Of a DNA stretch of 64,000 bases, positions 26,219 to 34,745 are shown one piece after another. The stretch is taken from the NCBI RefSeq assembly GCF_002257645.1, contig NZ_NQMO01000007.1, positions 186,001-250,000 of the forward strand, given 5' to 3'. Within the stretch, counting starts at the first letter, position 1, and each line of letters opens with the position of its first letter. The position numbers were made by a program, and so were the translations under genes. The notes beneath the pieces were generated by a model. It worked only from the letters and a program-made list of their open reading frames with translations. It was not told the origin of the DNA and made no database searches. Origin of the DNA: Paenibacillus sp. XY044. Lineage in GTDB: Bacteria > Bacillota > Bacilli > Paenibacillales > Paenibacillaceae.

Positions 26219-26782
26219 TCAAGGATTGCCAAGCAATTTCTTGCCTGCCGCAATGGTATTTGCCGTATTAGCCACGCGCTTTCCTAGGGTTTCTCCTAGC
26301 ACGAGGCCCTTCGCGAATAGCGATTGGATCAGCTCATCGTGGGTATCTTCGACAGGAGAAGTCACCCCGACTCCATAATAACTGCCGTACAGCGCATTCT
26401 CCGGAGTAGTCGCCGGCAAGCCGACAACCATCATGCCTTGATGCAGCATCGGCGTAATCAGGTTAAGCAAGGTCGCTTCGATACCGCCATGAATGGTTGC
26501 CGTCGTACAAAATACCGCGCCGATTTTATCCACTAACGTCCCATTTGCCCACAAATACCCGAGCTTATCGATCCATTCCTTTAAACCAGAGCTAATCGTA
26601 CCAAAGTGTCCGGGACACCCCCAGATAATCGCATCCATATCAGCAAGATCTTTGACGTTCGCCTTATTAACGTGATTGATGAACACCTCAGTGCCATCCA
26701 CGCTTTGGGCTCCTTTGGCAATGGAACGGGCCAGCTGTTCTGTATGCCCCGCTTCACTATCATACACAATATAGATTTTCAT
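26219..26782 (-). CDS. WrbA-like flavodoxin-fold quinone reductase
   Basis: A 187-residue flavoprotein from the ATG at 26782 (GGAG about 8 nt upstream). The FMN phosphate loop YDSEAGHTEQLARSIAKGA is at the N-terminus, and IIWGCPGHFGTISSGLKEWI and FCTTATIHGGIEATLLNLI match the WrbA/NAD(P)H:quinone oxidoreductase family. Such enzymes reduce quinones by two electrons. The gene starts 41 bp after the drug exporter stop and is probably the last gene of the MarR-exporter operon. Confidence 0.88.
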   Translation of the reverse strand: MKIYIVYDSEAGHTEQLARSIAKGAQSVDGTEVFINHVNKANVKDLADMDAIIWGCPGHFGTISSGLKEWIDKLGYLWANGTLVDKIGAVFCTTATIHGGIEATLLNLITPMLHQGMMVVGLPATTPENALYGSYYGVGVTSPVEDTHDELIQSLFAKGLVLGETLGKRVANTANTIAAGKKLLGNP

Positions 26783-26823
26783 CGATTGATCTCCTCTCAT
26801 GCTGGTTATTCAAACGCGCTTAC

Positions 26824-28602
26824 TTACTCATTTTCCTTTCGGAGCCTGTTCAATTTCTTGAGCGTTTCCCGGTAGGCTTTATCGGGGGACATCTCTTCAT
26901 TCTGGTCCGCTTCCTTGTTGGTGGCATCCTTCAGCTTCAGCAACGCCTTCCGATATTCTTTATCGGTGAAATGCCCATCCTCTTTCGCGGGCTGAGACGG
27001 GGTTAAAAACCCTCGAAGGGCATTGCGGAATTCGCTATCCTTGTTTGGCAAATCCACGTGAGCAGCTACCTCTGCGAGCGCCGGTTGAGCCGCCGACTCG
27101 CTCGCTACCGACGCTTTAACCGGTTCCTGCGTTTTAACCGGCACCTGCACCGTATCCTCTTGCGGCTTCACCTTGCGGATGAAGAATGCCAGGACGAGCG
27201 CGGCGACAGTCAGCCAGGTGGCAACGACGAAAGATTGGTTGATGCCGTAGATGGTGGCCTGCTGCGTGACTTCGGCCATCTTGGCCGCGTCATTCGGGTT
27301 GATTTGGCCCGCGATGACTAGGTCTTTCGCATGCGAGGCTGCTTTGTTCGTCATGACCGTGACGAGCAAGGCGGTACCGAGCGCGCCTGATACGTTCCGC
27401 AGTGTCTGGGACATCGCCGAGCCGTGCGCGTTCAAGCGGCGCGGCAGCTGGTTGAGGCCGGCCGTCTGGATCGGCATCATCAGCATGGACATCCCGAACA
27501 TCCGCGCCGTATAAATGATCATCATGTGGTTGTACGAAGAATCGGCTTCCAGATGGCTAAACTCGTACGTCGTGATGGTCGTGATGATGAGGCCGGCAAC
27601 GGCCAACCAGCGCGCACCGATTTTGTCGAACACCATGCCCGTGACTGGGGACATAATGCCCATCAGGATGGCGCCCGGCAGCAGCAGAAGACCGGAATCG
27701 AGCGGCGTGAAGTGGCGGATGTTCTGCAGGAAGATCGGCAGCAGGATCATGCCGGAAAACATCGCCATCGTGATGATGGCGTTGATTAGAGACGTGAGCG
27801 AGAACATGGAATATTTGAACACGCGCATTTCAAGCAGCGGGTTCTTCACCATGATCGAGCGCACGATAAACAGGATGAGCGCGACCGCGCCGACGGCTAG
27901 GCAGATAATGACTTCCTGCGAATCCCAGCCTTTCGTGCCGGCTTCGCTGAAGCCGTACAGCAGGCCGCCGAAGCCGAGCGTCGACATGATTACGCTTAGG
28001 ACGTCGAGCTTCGGACGAGACGTCTTGATGACGTCCTTCATCGAGAAGGCGCCGAAAATTACGGCGATGATCGCAAGCGGCAGCACGATGTAGAACAGCA
28101 CGTGCCAGTCGTAATTCTCGACGATCCAGCCGGAAAGCGTCGGTCCGATCGCCGGCGCGAAGATCATCGCGACCCCCATGAGGCCCATTGCTTTACCGCG
28201 TTCCTCGACGGGGAAGATGGTCAGCGTCACGACCGTCATAAGCGGCATCAGGATGCCGGCGCCGCTGGCCTGCACGAGACGGCCGACCAACAGCCAGCTG
28301 AAATCGCCGGATAACGCGCAGATGATCGTGCCCAGCGCGAACATGGATGAGGCAACAAGAAACAATTTCCGGGTCGTAAACCGGTTGATCAGGAAGGCGC
28401 TGACCGGCACGAGTACGCCGTTCACCAGCATATAGCCGTTAGACAGCCACTGGATTGTGCTTTCCGTTACGTTGAGATCCGCCATCATTTTCGGAAGCGC
28501 GACGTTAAGCACCGTTTGGCTTAACAGCGCCACGAACGCGGCGATGAGCAAGGAGGCCATGATCGGCCCTTTGCGCAAGTGATTGGATACTATATTGGTC
28601 AT
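26824..28602 (-). CDS. DHA2-type 14-TM MFS exporter with repeat-bearing C-terminal tail
   Basis: A 592-residue drug:proton antiporter of the EmrB/QacA group. The hydrophobic part (residues 12 to about 475) has the usual motifs, including NGYMLVNGVLVPVSAFLINR and GRLVQASGAGILMPLM. The family normally ends soon after TM14, near residue 480-500. Here a charged tail of about 115 residues follows, with three copies of a short motif: DSEFRNALRGF, DKEYRKALLKL and DKAYRETLKKL. The tail should be cytoplasmic. The ATG follows the MarR stop by three bases (TAAGCCATG), so the genes are coupled and MarR probably controls it. Confidence 0.92.
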   Translation of the reverse strand: MTNIVSNHLRKGPIMASLLIAAFVALLSQTVLNVALPKMMADLNVTESTIQWLSNGYMLVNGVLVPVSAFLINRFTTRKLFLVASSMFALGTIICALSGDFSWLLVGRLVQASGAGILMPLMTVVTLTIFPVEERGKAMGLMGVAMIFAPAIGPTLSGWIVENYDWHVLFYIVLPLAIIAVIFGAFSMKDVIKTSRPKLDVLSVIMSTLGFGGLLYGFSEAGTKGWDSQEVIICLAVGAVALILFIVRSIMVKNPLLEMRVFKYSMFSLTSLINAIITMAMFSGMILLPIFLQNIRHFTPLDSGLLLLPGAILMGIMSPVTGMVFDKIGARWLAVAGLIITTITTYEFSHLEADSSYNHMMIIYTARMFGMSMLMMPIQTAGLNQLPRRLNAHGSAMSQTLRNVSGALGTALLVTVMTNKAASHAKDLVIAGQINPNDAAKMAEVTQQATIYGINQSFVVATWLTVAALVLAFFIRKVKPQEDTVQVPVKTQEPVKASVASESAAQPALAEVAAHVDLPNKDSEFRNALRGFLTPSQPAKEDGHFTDKEYRKALLKLKDATNKEADQNEEMSPDKAYRETLKKLNRLRKENE

Positions 28603-28605
28603 GGC

Positions 28606-29046
28606 TTAAGCTTCCTCTCTAGATTTTCTTAAAAGACGCAATACTTTTTGCTGGATGCGGTCAAGCTCCCGCTGGTCTTCCTCGGGCAGCTCAAGCAGGG
28701 ACCGCATCATGTGCAGGCGGGTGGCTTCCGTTTCGCGCCAGAGCGCCGTCCCTTTCTCGGAAAGGGTCAGCGTCATCGCTCGCCTGTCTGTTTCGGTCCG
28801 CTCCCGGTCCACGAGACCGGCCTTGACCATTCGGTCGACGATTCCGCTTGTCGTGCTGTTGCCGAGTTTCACCTTTTCGGCAAGGTCTGAAAGGCGGATC
28901 TCGGGGTGCTCCTGCAGCACCCTCAGCACCACAAGCTGTATCGCCGTAAGATTATGCTTGCTCGCCGCTTTGGTCATCAGCTGGAAGAACGCCTGATGGA
29001 CCTCGCGGTAGCTTTGGAATATTTCCAGGATCCGCTGTTCTCCCAA
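28606..29046 (-). CDS. MarR family transcriptional regulator
   Basis: A 146-residue winged-helix repressor. The TTG at 29046 is preferred, since AAGGGAG lies 7 nt before it. The winged helix is seen in IRLSDLAEKVKLGNSTTSGI followed by VDRMVKAGLVDRERTETDRR, the classical recognition helix and wing. It is the first gene of the unit MarR, MFS exporter, WrbA-like protein, which suggests it represses export and detoxification genes and is released by an aromatic compound. Confidence 0.92.
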   Translation of the reverse strand: MGEQRILEIFQSYREVHQAFFQLMTKAASKHNLTAIQLVVLRVLQEHPEIRLSDLAEKVKLGNSTTSGIVDRMVKAGLVDRERTETDRRAMTLTLSEKGTALWRETEATRLHMMRSLLELPEEDQRELDRIQQKVLRLLRKSREEA

Positions 29047-29317
29047 CGTCAAGCTCCCTTCGCCAAATATTTCGCATGCGAACTATTATCTAACCATTCA
29101 ATCGATATGTCAATAAGTTCATAGTAGTAAATGTTGTCTCGAACGGAGGACTGCTTTTGTTGAATCCATCTCACAAGTCTTTTCCAGTTGGTACATAATT
29201 CTGATCGTTTGGTCCGATAATCCCTTTTCGCTTCAATGGAATATAAATTTTTCAAACATGTCACAAATCAGAACTTAACAACGTCATATGTGCAAAACGT
29301 AAAGGAGCTGAGGATAG

Positions 29318-29446
29318 ATGAACGTCTTGACATGCATAATCATTGGACGCGGCTATATGGGGCTTACGGAGCTAAAAATTACGGCAAACGACCCTGGAGA
29401 CTTGAAACATTATTATGTCCAGATCGCCGAAGAACTACAAAATTAG
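29318..29446 (+). CDS. Small hypothetical protein (42 aa)
   Basis: A short ORF with a good site (AAAGGAGCTGAGGATAG before the ATG), reading MNVLTCIIIGRGYMGLTELK, then ITANDPGDLKHYYVQIAEEL. The acidic, regular C-terminal half looks like real protein. No family was recognised. It precedes the DUF6220 gene by 37 bp on the same strand and may share its transcript. It could also be the end of a decayed gene. Confidence 0.4.
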   Translation: MNVLTCIIIGRGYMGLTELKITANDPGDLKHYYVQIAEELQN

Positions 29447-29483
29447 GTATGGTCAATTACATGTAATGAAAGGAGCTTGAACA

Positions 29484-29879
29484 TTGAACGTTGAAGCGTT
29501 AAAAAAGGAGCCTTCCCGAGTGAAATATTGCAGATTGGCGTTTTCCATTCTTGCGTTAGTATTTTTGATTTGTATCGTTGTGCAAGTATTTCTGGCCGGA
29601 ATGGCTTTGTTCGGGAATTCGGAAGTTTGGAAATGGCATCGGTCGTTCGTTCCCATGTTCGGATATATCTCGGTCATCCTGTTCATCCTTGGCATCATCG
29701 GGAAGCTTAACCGGAAAATGATCTGGGGGAGTCTTGGTCTGTTCGTCCTTATCAGTTTTCAATATATTACGGCTCTCCATATTGCAGGCGCGATACATCC
29801 CGTTCTGGCGCTTGTATTGTTTTGGGGGGCTCTTGCCTTGGTGCGAGGTTCTTATCCATTTTTAACGAAGCGAAAATAA
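29484..29879 (+). CDS. DUF6220 family four-helix membrane protein
   Basis: A 131-residue membrane protein starting with TTG (GAAAGGAGC 7 nt upstream). Four hydrophobic segments can be seen (about residues 18-43, 56-76, 80-100, 103-124). CIVVQVFLAGMALFG and IAGAIHPVLALVLFWGALAL fit the DUF6220 family, of unknown function. A second, internally deleted copy lies at 57865-58047. Confidence 0.8.
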   Translation: MNVEALKKEPSRVKYCRLAFSILALVFLICIVVQVFLAGMALFGNSEVWKWHRSFVPMFGYISVILFILGIIGKLNRKMIWGSLGLFVLISFQYITALHIAGAIHPVLALVLFWGALALVRGSYPFLTKRK

Positions 29880-29971
29880 ATAGACACAAGGACTAACTCT
29901 TCCCGTTTGGAAAAAAAGTAATCCGTTGTGCATTCAATAATGGATTGTATTATTCAGTCCGTTAACATAAC

Positions 29972-30004
29972 GACAGCAGCCGATGATTTTGGCCGGCTGC
30001 CGTC
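29972..30004. terminator. Hairpin between convergent genes
   Basis: GACAGCAGCCG and CGGCTGCCGTC form a stem with one mismatch, between the DUF6220 gene and the LysR gene. It has no clear T run on either side, so termination is only probable. Confidence 0.4.
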
Positions 30005-30018
30005 GTGTCATGATTGAG

Positions 30019-30994
30019 CTATTGTTTCTCCGACGGGTGGGGGCAGCTAACCTGGTACTCCGACGGGTGGGGGCAGCTAACCTGGTACTCCGACGGGTGG
30101 GGGCAGCTAACCTGGTACTCCCCTAAACTGACAAATTCCTGGAGTTCATCTATAAATTTCCGCTCTGCCGATCCCATATAAGCGTCGGAACGTCGTATGT
30201 ATACAAACTTAATGAAACGGAAATCATATGGAACAGCAAATAATTGAACTAGCCCCTCTCTTTCTAGTTTTTCTACCGATTTTCTTGAAAGGAGAGATAT
30301 GCCAAGACCAGAAACTAGGGTACCTGTAATGGTTTCCAAGGTTCCAAACTCCATAATCTTTCCCGGTTCCATACCACTTGCATAAGCCCATTGAAATACG
30401 TGATCGATAGGCACATCCTTCCTTAAATAAAAGCAATGGTTGCTGTAACAGTTCGTTTGTACTTTGTATGTTTTGAAATTCTTCCGCAATTTTACTGCAC
30501 ACAAGTACAACCTCTTCTTCGAAAACAGGAATCTCTTGAATATGAGGATCCTCCACCGGCCCTGCCACAAATGCACCGTCTAACCCGCCATTTAAAACTT
30601 CTTGAATCAAATCTTTACTTACTCCTGATAAGATCGACAATTCGACTTTTTTATACTTTTTATGAAATGATGATAGAATCTTAGGAACTCCGCTAATGGT
30701 CTCAATCAATCCAATCCTCAATAACCCCGTGGGATCATCTTCATCATGAAAAGCGTCGTTCAGTTCATCCATTAACTTTATTATTTTTTCTCCATATATC
30801 AGGAATTTATAGCCTTCGGCATTTAACGTCATGCCTCTCCAGTGACGGTTAAAAAGTGGACAACCCAATTCTTTTTCAATCGCGCGTATTCGTGCAGTCA
30901 CGTTGGATTGAACATAGCCTAAATGTTTGGCCGCACTGCTCACTCCCCCAAGTTTGGCAACAGCCATAAATATCTTAATATCTTGAATCTCCAC
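30019..30994 (-). pseudogene. LysR family regulator, frameshifted, with repeat-extended C-terminus
   Basis: A LysR-type regulator starting with GTG at 30994 (GGGGAGG upstream). Residues 1-60 carry the helix-turn-helix (AKLGGVSSAAKHLGYVQSNV). The first frame is sound to LLLFKEGCAYRSR. The continuation, FQWAYASGMEPGKIMEFGTL then ETITGTLVSGLGISLLSRKS, lies in another frame. Removing one base near 30396-30400 would rejoin the frames, so there is a one-base insertion there. The second frame ends in three copies of EYQVSCPHPS encoded by a 30-bp tandem repeat. It is divergent from the ProX/YbaK-like gene. The break may be real or a sequencing error. Confidence 0.75.
30028..30117 (-). repeat. 30-bp tandem repeat, three copies, in frame
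   Basis: Three identical 30-bp units (beginning CTCCGACGGGTGGGGGCAGC on the + strand) run from 30028 to 30117. As 30 is a multiple of three, the units add EYQVSCPHPS three times to the LysR C-terminus without shifting the frame. Length change by slippage would alter only the tail. Confidence 0.95.
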
Positions 30995-31198
30995 CTTACC
31001 TCCCCTTCCACTAGGAAAAATCCGAAGAGATTCTTCACTATATTAAGCAAGGTATTATTCATTCTGATACCTTTCGCTATTTATAACTATTTTACACGAT
31101 GGCACAGCTTCTTATACAATTTGTTTTGGTTAGGAGCCCGTTATTCGGTAAGGGGATGTATTTTGACTAAATCATCATTTATAGGAAAGGTGAATTAC

Positions 31199-31684
31199 AT
31201 GAACAAATTAGAGATATTGAACATGCTCGAACAATTGAATATCAGCTATGATTATATCGAGCATCCAGCCGCATACACAATCGAAGATATGGACAGTTTT
31301 GCATTGCCCAATGCACACCAAGTCGCAAAAAACTTGTTTATTCGGGACGACAAAAAAAGAGGTTACTTTTTGATAACCCTTCAAAAGGATAAAACGGTCA
31401 ACCTGAAGCAACTACGTGGAACACTTGATTCTAGGCCGCTAAGTTTCGCTTCAGAAGAAGATCTGTCCAACTATCTCGGCTTGCAGAAAGGCGCAGTTTC
31501 CCCTTTTGGCATCCTGAACGACACGGAACGAAAAGTAGTGTTTATTGTGGATGAAGATTTGTTCCAAAAGACCAATATAGGCATTCACCCTAACGAGAAT
31601 ACAGCTACGATTTGGCTATCGCCCGATGATTTGATGAGCGTCATTAAAGAACATGGTACAGCTTTTAGAATGATCAAAATCTAG
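31199..31684 (+). CDS. YbaK/ProX-type aminoacyl-tRNA deacylase
   Basis: A 161-residue protein from the ATG at 31199 (AGGAAAGGTG upstream); the longer frame back to 30923 runs into the LysR gene. It matches the prolyl-tRNA-synthetase-associated editing family, which removes wrongly attached amino acids, such as Ala from tRNA-Pro. The usual phrases are present: ISYDYIEHPAAYTIEDM, QVAKNLFIRDDKKRGYFLIT, the editing-site Lys in TLQKDKTVNLKQLR, KGAVSPFGILND and the end motif GIHPNENTATIWL. Free-standing and divergent from LysR. Confidence 0.9.
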   Translation: MNKLEILNMLEQLNISYDYIEHPAAYTIEDMDSFALPNAHQVAKNLFIRDDKKRGYFLITLQKDKTVNLKQLRGTLDSRPLSFASEEDLSNYLGLQKGAVSPFGILNDTERKVVFIVDEDLFQKTNIGIHPNENTATIWLSPDDLMSVIKEHGTAFRMIKI

Positions 31685-31800
31685 GAGTTTAGTGCCCCTT
31701 CCATGCCTCGATTACGCTAAGAGCCTTACCGCCCAGCCCAAAATCCCATTTGATGCATAGACTGATTTATCCAGGAATGTGAGTAAGGAGGAAAAGGCAT

Positions 31801-32139
31801 ATGGCGAACAACAAGAAAAATAAGGAACGATCAAAATCGGTCTCACCCCGGCTCAAGTCCCGTAATAAACCGGTGCATATCAATGCATCTGAAAACGAGC
31901 TTGAATGGTTGGCCGAAATCAGTCCCTCCCGAGATCCCAAACAGGTTCAGTTAGTCGTAGATCTCCCGAATGAGGTATATGAATACTTACAGGAGAATGA
32001 AGTGGAATGGGATCGTGCCCTTCAAAATGGTTTGCGGAGTGCAATAGAACCCGCGATAAACCCAGATTCGATCAAGGAAATAAAGTACCGAATTCAAGTT
32101 GTACAGCCGCAAACGGAAGCCAATGCAAAACGACTTTAG
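31801..32139 (+). CDS. Hypothetical protein (112 aa), basic N-terminus
   Basis: No family recognised. A good site (AAGGAGG 8 nt before the ATG) supports it. The first 25 residues are very basic (NNKKNKERSKSVSPRLKSRN), followed by an acidic, probably helical middle (SENELEWLAEISPSRD, DLPNEVYEYLQENEVEWDRA) and a tail with IKEIKYRIQVV. The pattern suggests a small nucleic-acid- or protein-binding protein. No membrane segment or signal peptide. Confidence 0.65.
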   Translation: MANNKKNKERSKSVSPRLKSRNKPVHINASENELEWLAEISPSRDPKQVQLVVDLPNEVYEYLQENEVEWDRALQNGLRSAIEPAINPDSIKEIKYRIQVVQPQTEANAKRL

Positions 32140-32334
32140 GATCCATACTAAGCGTATGATTTAGCTCTGTTCATTCTGGCAATCCAGTAATCAAGTAAAA
32201 AAATGGGGACTTCAATGAATGAGGGTGCCATTCATCAATCCTCCCAAGGAAAATTGATCGGCGCAGCCCCAATATTGTCGTCCCGTTCTAAATCGCTCAT
32301 AATAGGTGTGATTCAGCCAGGAAATGGCTGCACA

Positions 32335-34707
32335 TTATTTCAATAATGCCTGGGGTCCAACATCAACCGTCGGGAGCGGCCGATTCGTTACGGATCTGCC
32401 GGAGCTATATTCATCTGCGCCTACATCCGGCGCGTATCTCATCTGACCGTCCATGTCGTCCAGAGCAAGCAGCGGGCTGATGGCCGCATCGATGGCCGGA
32501 CTGTAAACCGACAATCGGATTAACCCGTCAGTACCGCGTACCAGCCGCAGATCCTCTTGGCGGATTGCCCCGCCGACAACGGGATTGTTCGAAACAGGCG
32601 CAATGCCCTCCACCTTGTTCCCTTTGTATTCGGGTCGTTCCTGGGCCGATGCTTTCATCATGGCTTCGGTCTCATTAAACATGGTGCCCGCATGACTGAA
32701 GATCAGATTGTTATAGATCTTCGTCCCAACCGGCTGATAGGTTCTTCCACCGAGGGTAAATGCAGGCGTGTTGTTGCCTACATTGACAATCGTATTATGG
32801 TAAATTTGAACGTTATATTGCCGCCAGTGTCCACGCAGCAGCTCTGTTCTTTCTTCTTCCGGAAGGCTGTTCAACACGGCGGTTTGTTCATTCTCTCCTC
32901 CCCAGCGGACGGTCGGGTTCGTTCCGCCTTCGGGTCCCCCGTCATGCGTGCCGCCGTCAAGTCGGATGATTTTATCCGTTAGCCCCTCCATATAATTGTT
33001 AAAGATTTGATGATCGTTGCCATAGATCCGGAAGCCGCTGAGCCCCGACGTTTTTCCGTCGCCGAGAATAAAATTGCCGTAAAAGCGGTTGCGGTTCCCA
33101 TGACGGGATACGATCCCGCCATACGAATTGCGCACCGTATTGTAGCGGATGACGTTATCGCTGCTTTTAACCGAAATGATCTCGTCTTCGCCGTTTAACC
33201 CGTCAAATAAATTATGCTGGATTGTCACATAGCCTGAGGATAATGACAAACTGGATAACCCAAGGCGAATCGCTTCCAGACCGTTGCTGACCCGGGGGCC
33301 GATATCATGAAAATGATTGTATTCAATCACATCGTATTGCGAAATGCTCTGCCCGCTGTGGCCCTCGCCGTCATAGATCACCACAGCCCCAAATCCCTTC
33401 TTGGGACCGATGTCATTATAAGCGATGCGGTTATGGCTGCTCGTACCTTCAACCCGGATATAGTGCCGGTTGGTTCCATTGTCGGTCAGCAGCTTATCAT
33501 CTTCATACGGTGTTGACCCGCTGTAAACTTCACCGCTCGGATCATAGCTGTTTTCTCCATAGCGGCAGCTCCCTTTGATGTTGACCAGGCACCACACGGA
33601 ACGCTTATCTGCCTTGAACCGGTAGCGTTGACCGGTCTCATCGAGTGCGAAGGTGTTCCCCACAATGGAGATATGGCTGGAACTCTGCAGCTGCACGCCG
33701 GGATGGACACCCGTCAAGGAGCGGTTTTCTAATCCGCGTTCGATCAGGGTTTGATCACCCATTTCATCTCCGATTCCATTCCGGAACTGGAGTCCCGTTA
33801 CCTCGATGTAGCTAGAATTCTCAATGTGCATGTAGCTGTTCCCTGCAATCACCGCTTTGCCGGATTTCGCTGCCGTTACCCGGATCGGATACGCTGCGGT
33901 GCCATGCTTATCTTTAATGACGAACGGGCCATTTTGTTCATAGCTGCCATGCTGAAGCTCAATCCATGTTCCGCTGACGGCCTCATCAAGGGCCAACTGC
34001 AGCTCCTTGGCCGTTCGGACCTTAATATGATTGAATTCAGGAGGTTTGACCTCCCCTTCCTTAACACTTCCCGCGTCCGGAGGAGGAGGGGCAGTTCCCC
34101 CTGTCTCAGGCGGTTTTCCTGCATACAGCTCCACTTCCATAATGCTGTTCCAATTTCCCGAGCTTCCGCTGGCACTGTTTCCGTATCCCGTAAGACGGAG
34201 GTATCTCGCCTTCACCGGATGATCAAACACATAGGTCTGGAGGATACTGTCCTCCGGCTGAAGCTGACGGCTGGACTGCTTGCCAAGAACAACCGTACCA
34301 GGCTCGAAATCAGGCGTATCCGACGCAGTGATTTCAAAACTGGAGAGCCGTTCCCGCGCGTTTAAAAAAGCAATGTTTGCATAGGTTACCTGTTGTGGCT
34401 GCCCCAGATCAAACTGAAGCCATTCCCCTTGTCCGGATGCAGACCAGCGGCTTTGCTGACTTACCGTGTCTTCTCCCCAGATCCCATCCACTACATTTTC
34501 AGGTGCATAATTCGTGTTCGCCTGGTATGAGCTGGCCGTCACACCGCTCACTGCTAATTTCATATGGCTGCCTCCCGTTTCATTCGCTGCTCCATTCACC
34601 TGTGAAGGTTGTAACGTTAATGACCCTAATAACAACGTCAGTAAAAGCCCTATCCCCACTCGGCCCGTAAGCCTCTGCCTGACCGTTTTTTTCAGTAACG
34701 TACTCAA
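32335..34707 (-). CDS. Secreted polysaccharide lyase family 6 with F5/8-type C domain
   Basis: A 790-residue secreted lyase that cleaves a uronic-acid glycan by beta-elimination. It starts with TTG (AAGGGGTG upstream). A signal peptide covers about residues 1-38 (VGIGLLLTLLLGSLTLQPSQ). A discoidin/F5-8C-type carbohydrate-binding domain follows (about 48-200), then a Gly/Pro linker and a right-handed parallel beta-helix of the PL6 (chondroitinase B/alginate lyase) type from about residue 225. Lys514 (ISVKSSDN) and Arg535 (GIVSRHGNRN) are 21 residues apart, exactly as Lys250 and Arg271 of chondroitinase B. It is the last gene of the locus with GH88 and the importer. Alginate, dermatan-like or another glycan cannot be told apart. 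Confidence 0.9.
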   Translation of the reverse strand: MSTLLKKTVRQRLTGRVGIGLLLTLLLGSLTLQPSQVNGAANETGGSHMKLAVSGVTASSYQANTNYAPENVVDGIWGEDTVSQQSRWSASGQGEWLQFDLGQPQQVTYANIAFLNARERLSSFEITASDTPDFEPGTVVLGKQSSRQLQPEDSILQTYVFDHPVKARYLRLTGYGNSASGSSGNWNSIMEVELYAGKPPETGGTAPPPPDAGSVKEGEVKPPEFNHIKVRTAKELQLALDEAVSGTWIELQHGSYEQNGPFVIKDKHGTAAYPIRVTAAKSGKAVIAGNSYMHIENSSYIEVTGLQFRNGIGDEMGDQTLIERGLENRSLTGVHPGVQLQSSSHISIVGNTFALDETGQRYRFKADKRSVWCLVNIKGSCRYGENSYDPSGEVYSGSTPYEDDKLLTDNGTNRHYIRVEGTSSHNRIAYNDIGPKKGFGAVVIYDGEGHSGQSISQYDVIEYNHFHDIGPRVSNGLEAIRLGLSSLSLSSGYVTIQHNLFDGLNGEDEIISVKSSDNVIRYNTVRNSYGGIVSRHGNRNRFYGNFILGDGKTSGLSGFRIYGNDHQIFNNYMEGLTDKIIRLDGGTHDGGPEGGTNPTVRWGGENEQTAVLNSLPEEERTELLRGHWRQYNVQIYHNTIVNVGNNTPAFTLGGRTYQPVGTKIYNNLIFSHAGTMFNETEAMMKASAQERPEYKGNKVEGIAPVSNNPVVGGAIRQEDLRLVRGTDGLIRLSVYSPAIDAAISPLLALDDMDGQMRYAPDVGADEYSSGRSVTNRPLPTVDVGPQALLK

Positions 34708-34745
34708 ATCGCCACACCCCTTACCTCAATTAACGTTGTAAGGCA

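Noticed and set aside
29049..29264. 71-codon minus-strand ORF upstream of MarR
   Set aside because: It spans the region where the MarR promoter must be and has no start site; composition is not convincing.
30028..30117. CRISPR array at the 30-bp repeats
   Set aside because: The units are directly adjacent with no spacers, and no cas genes are present. It is a coding minisatellite.
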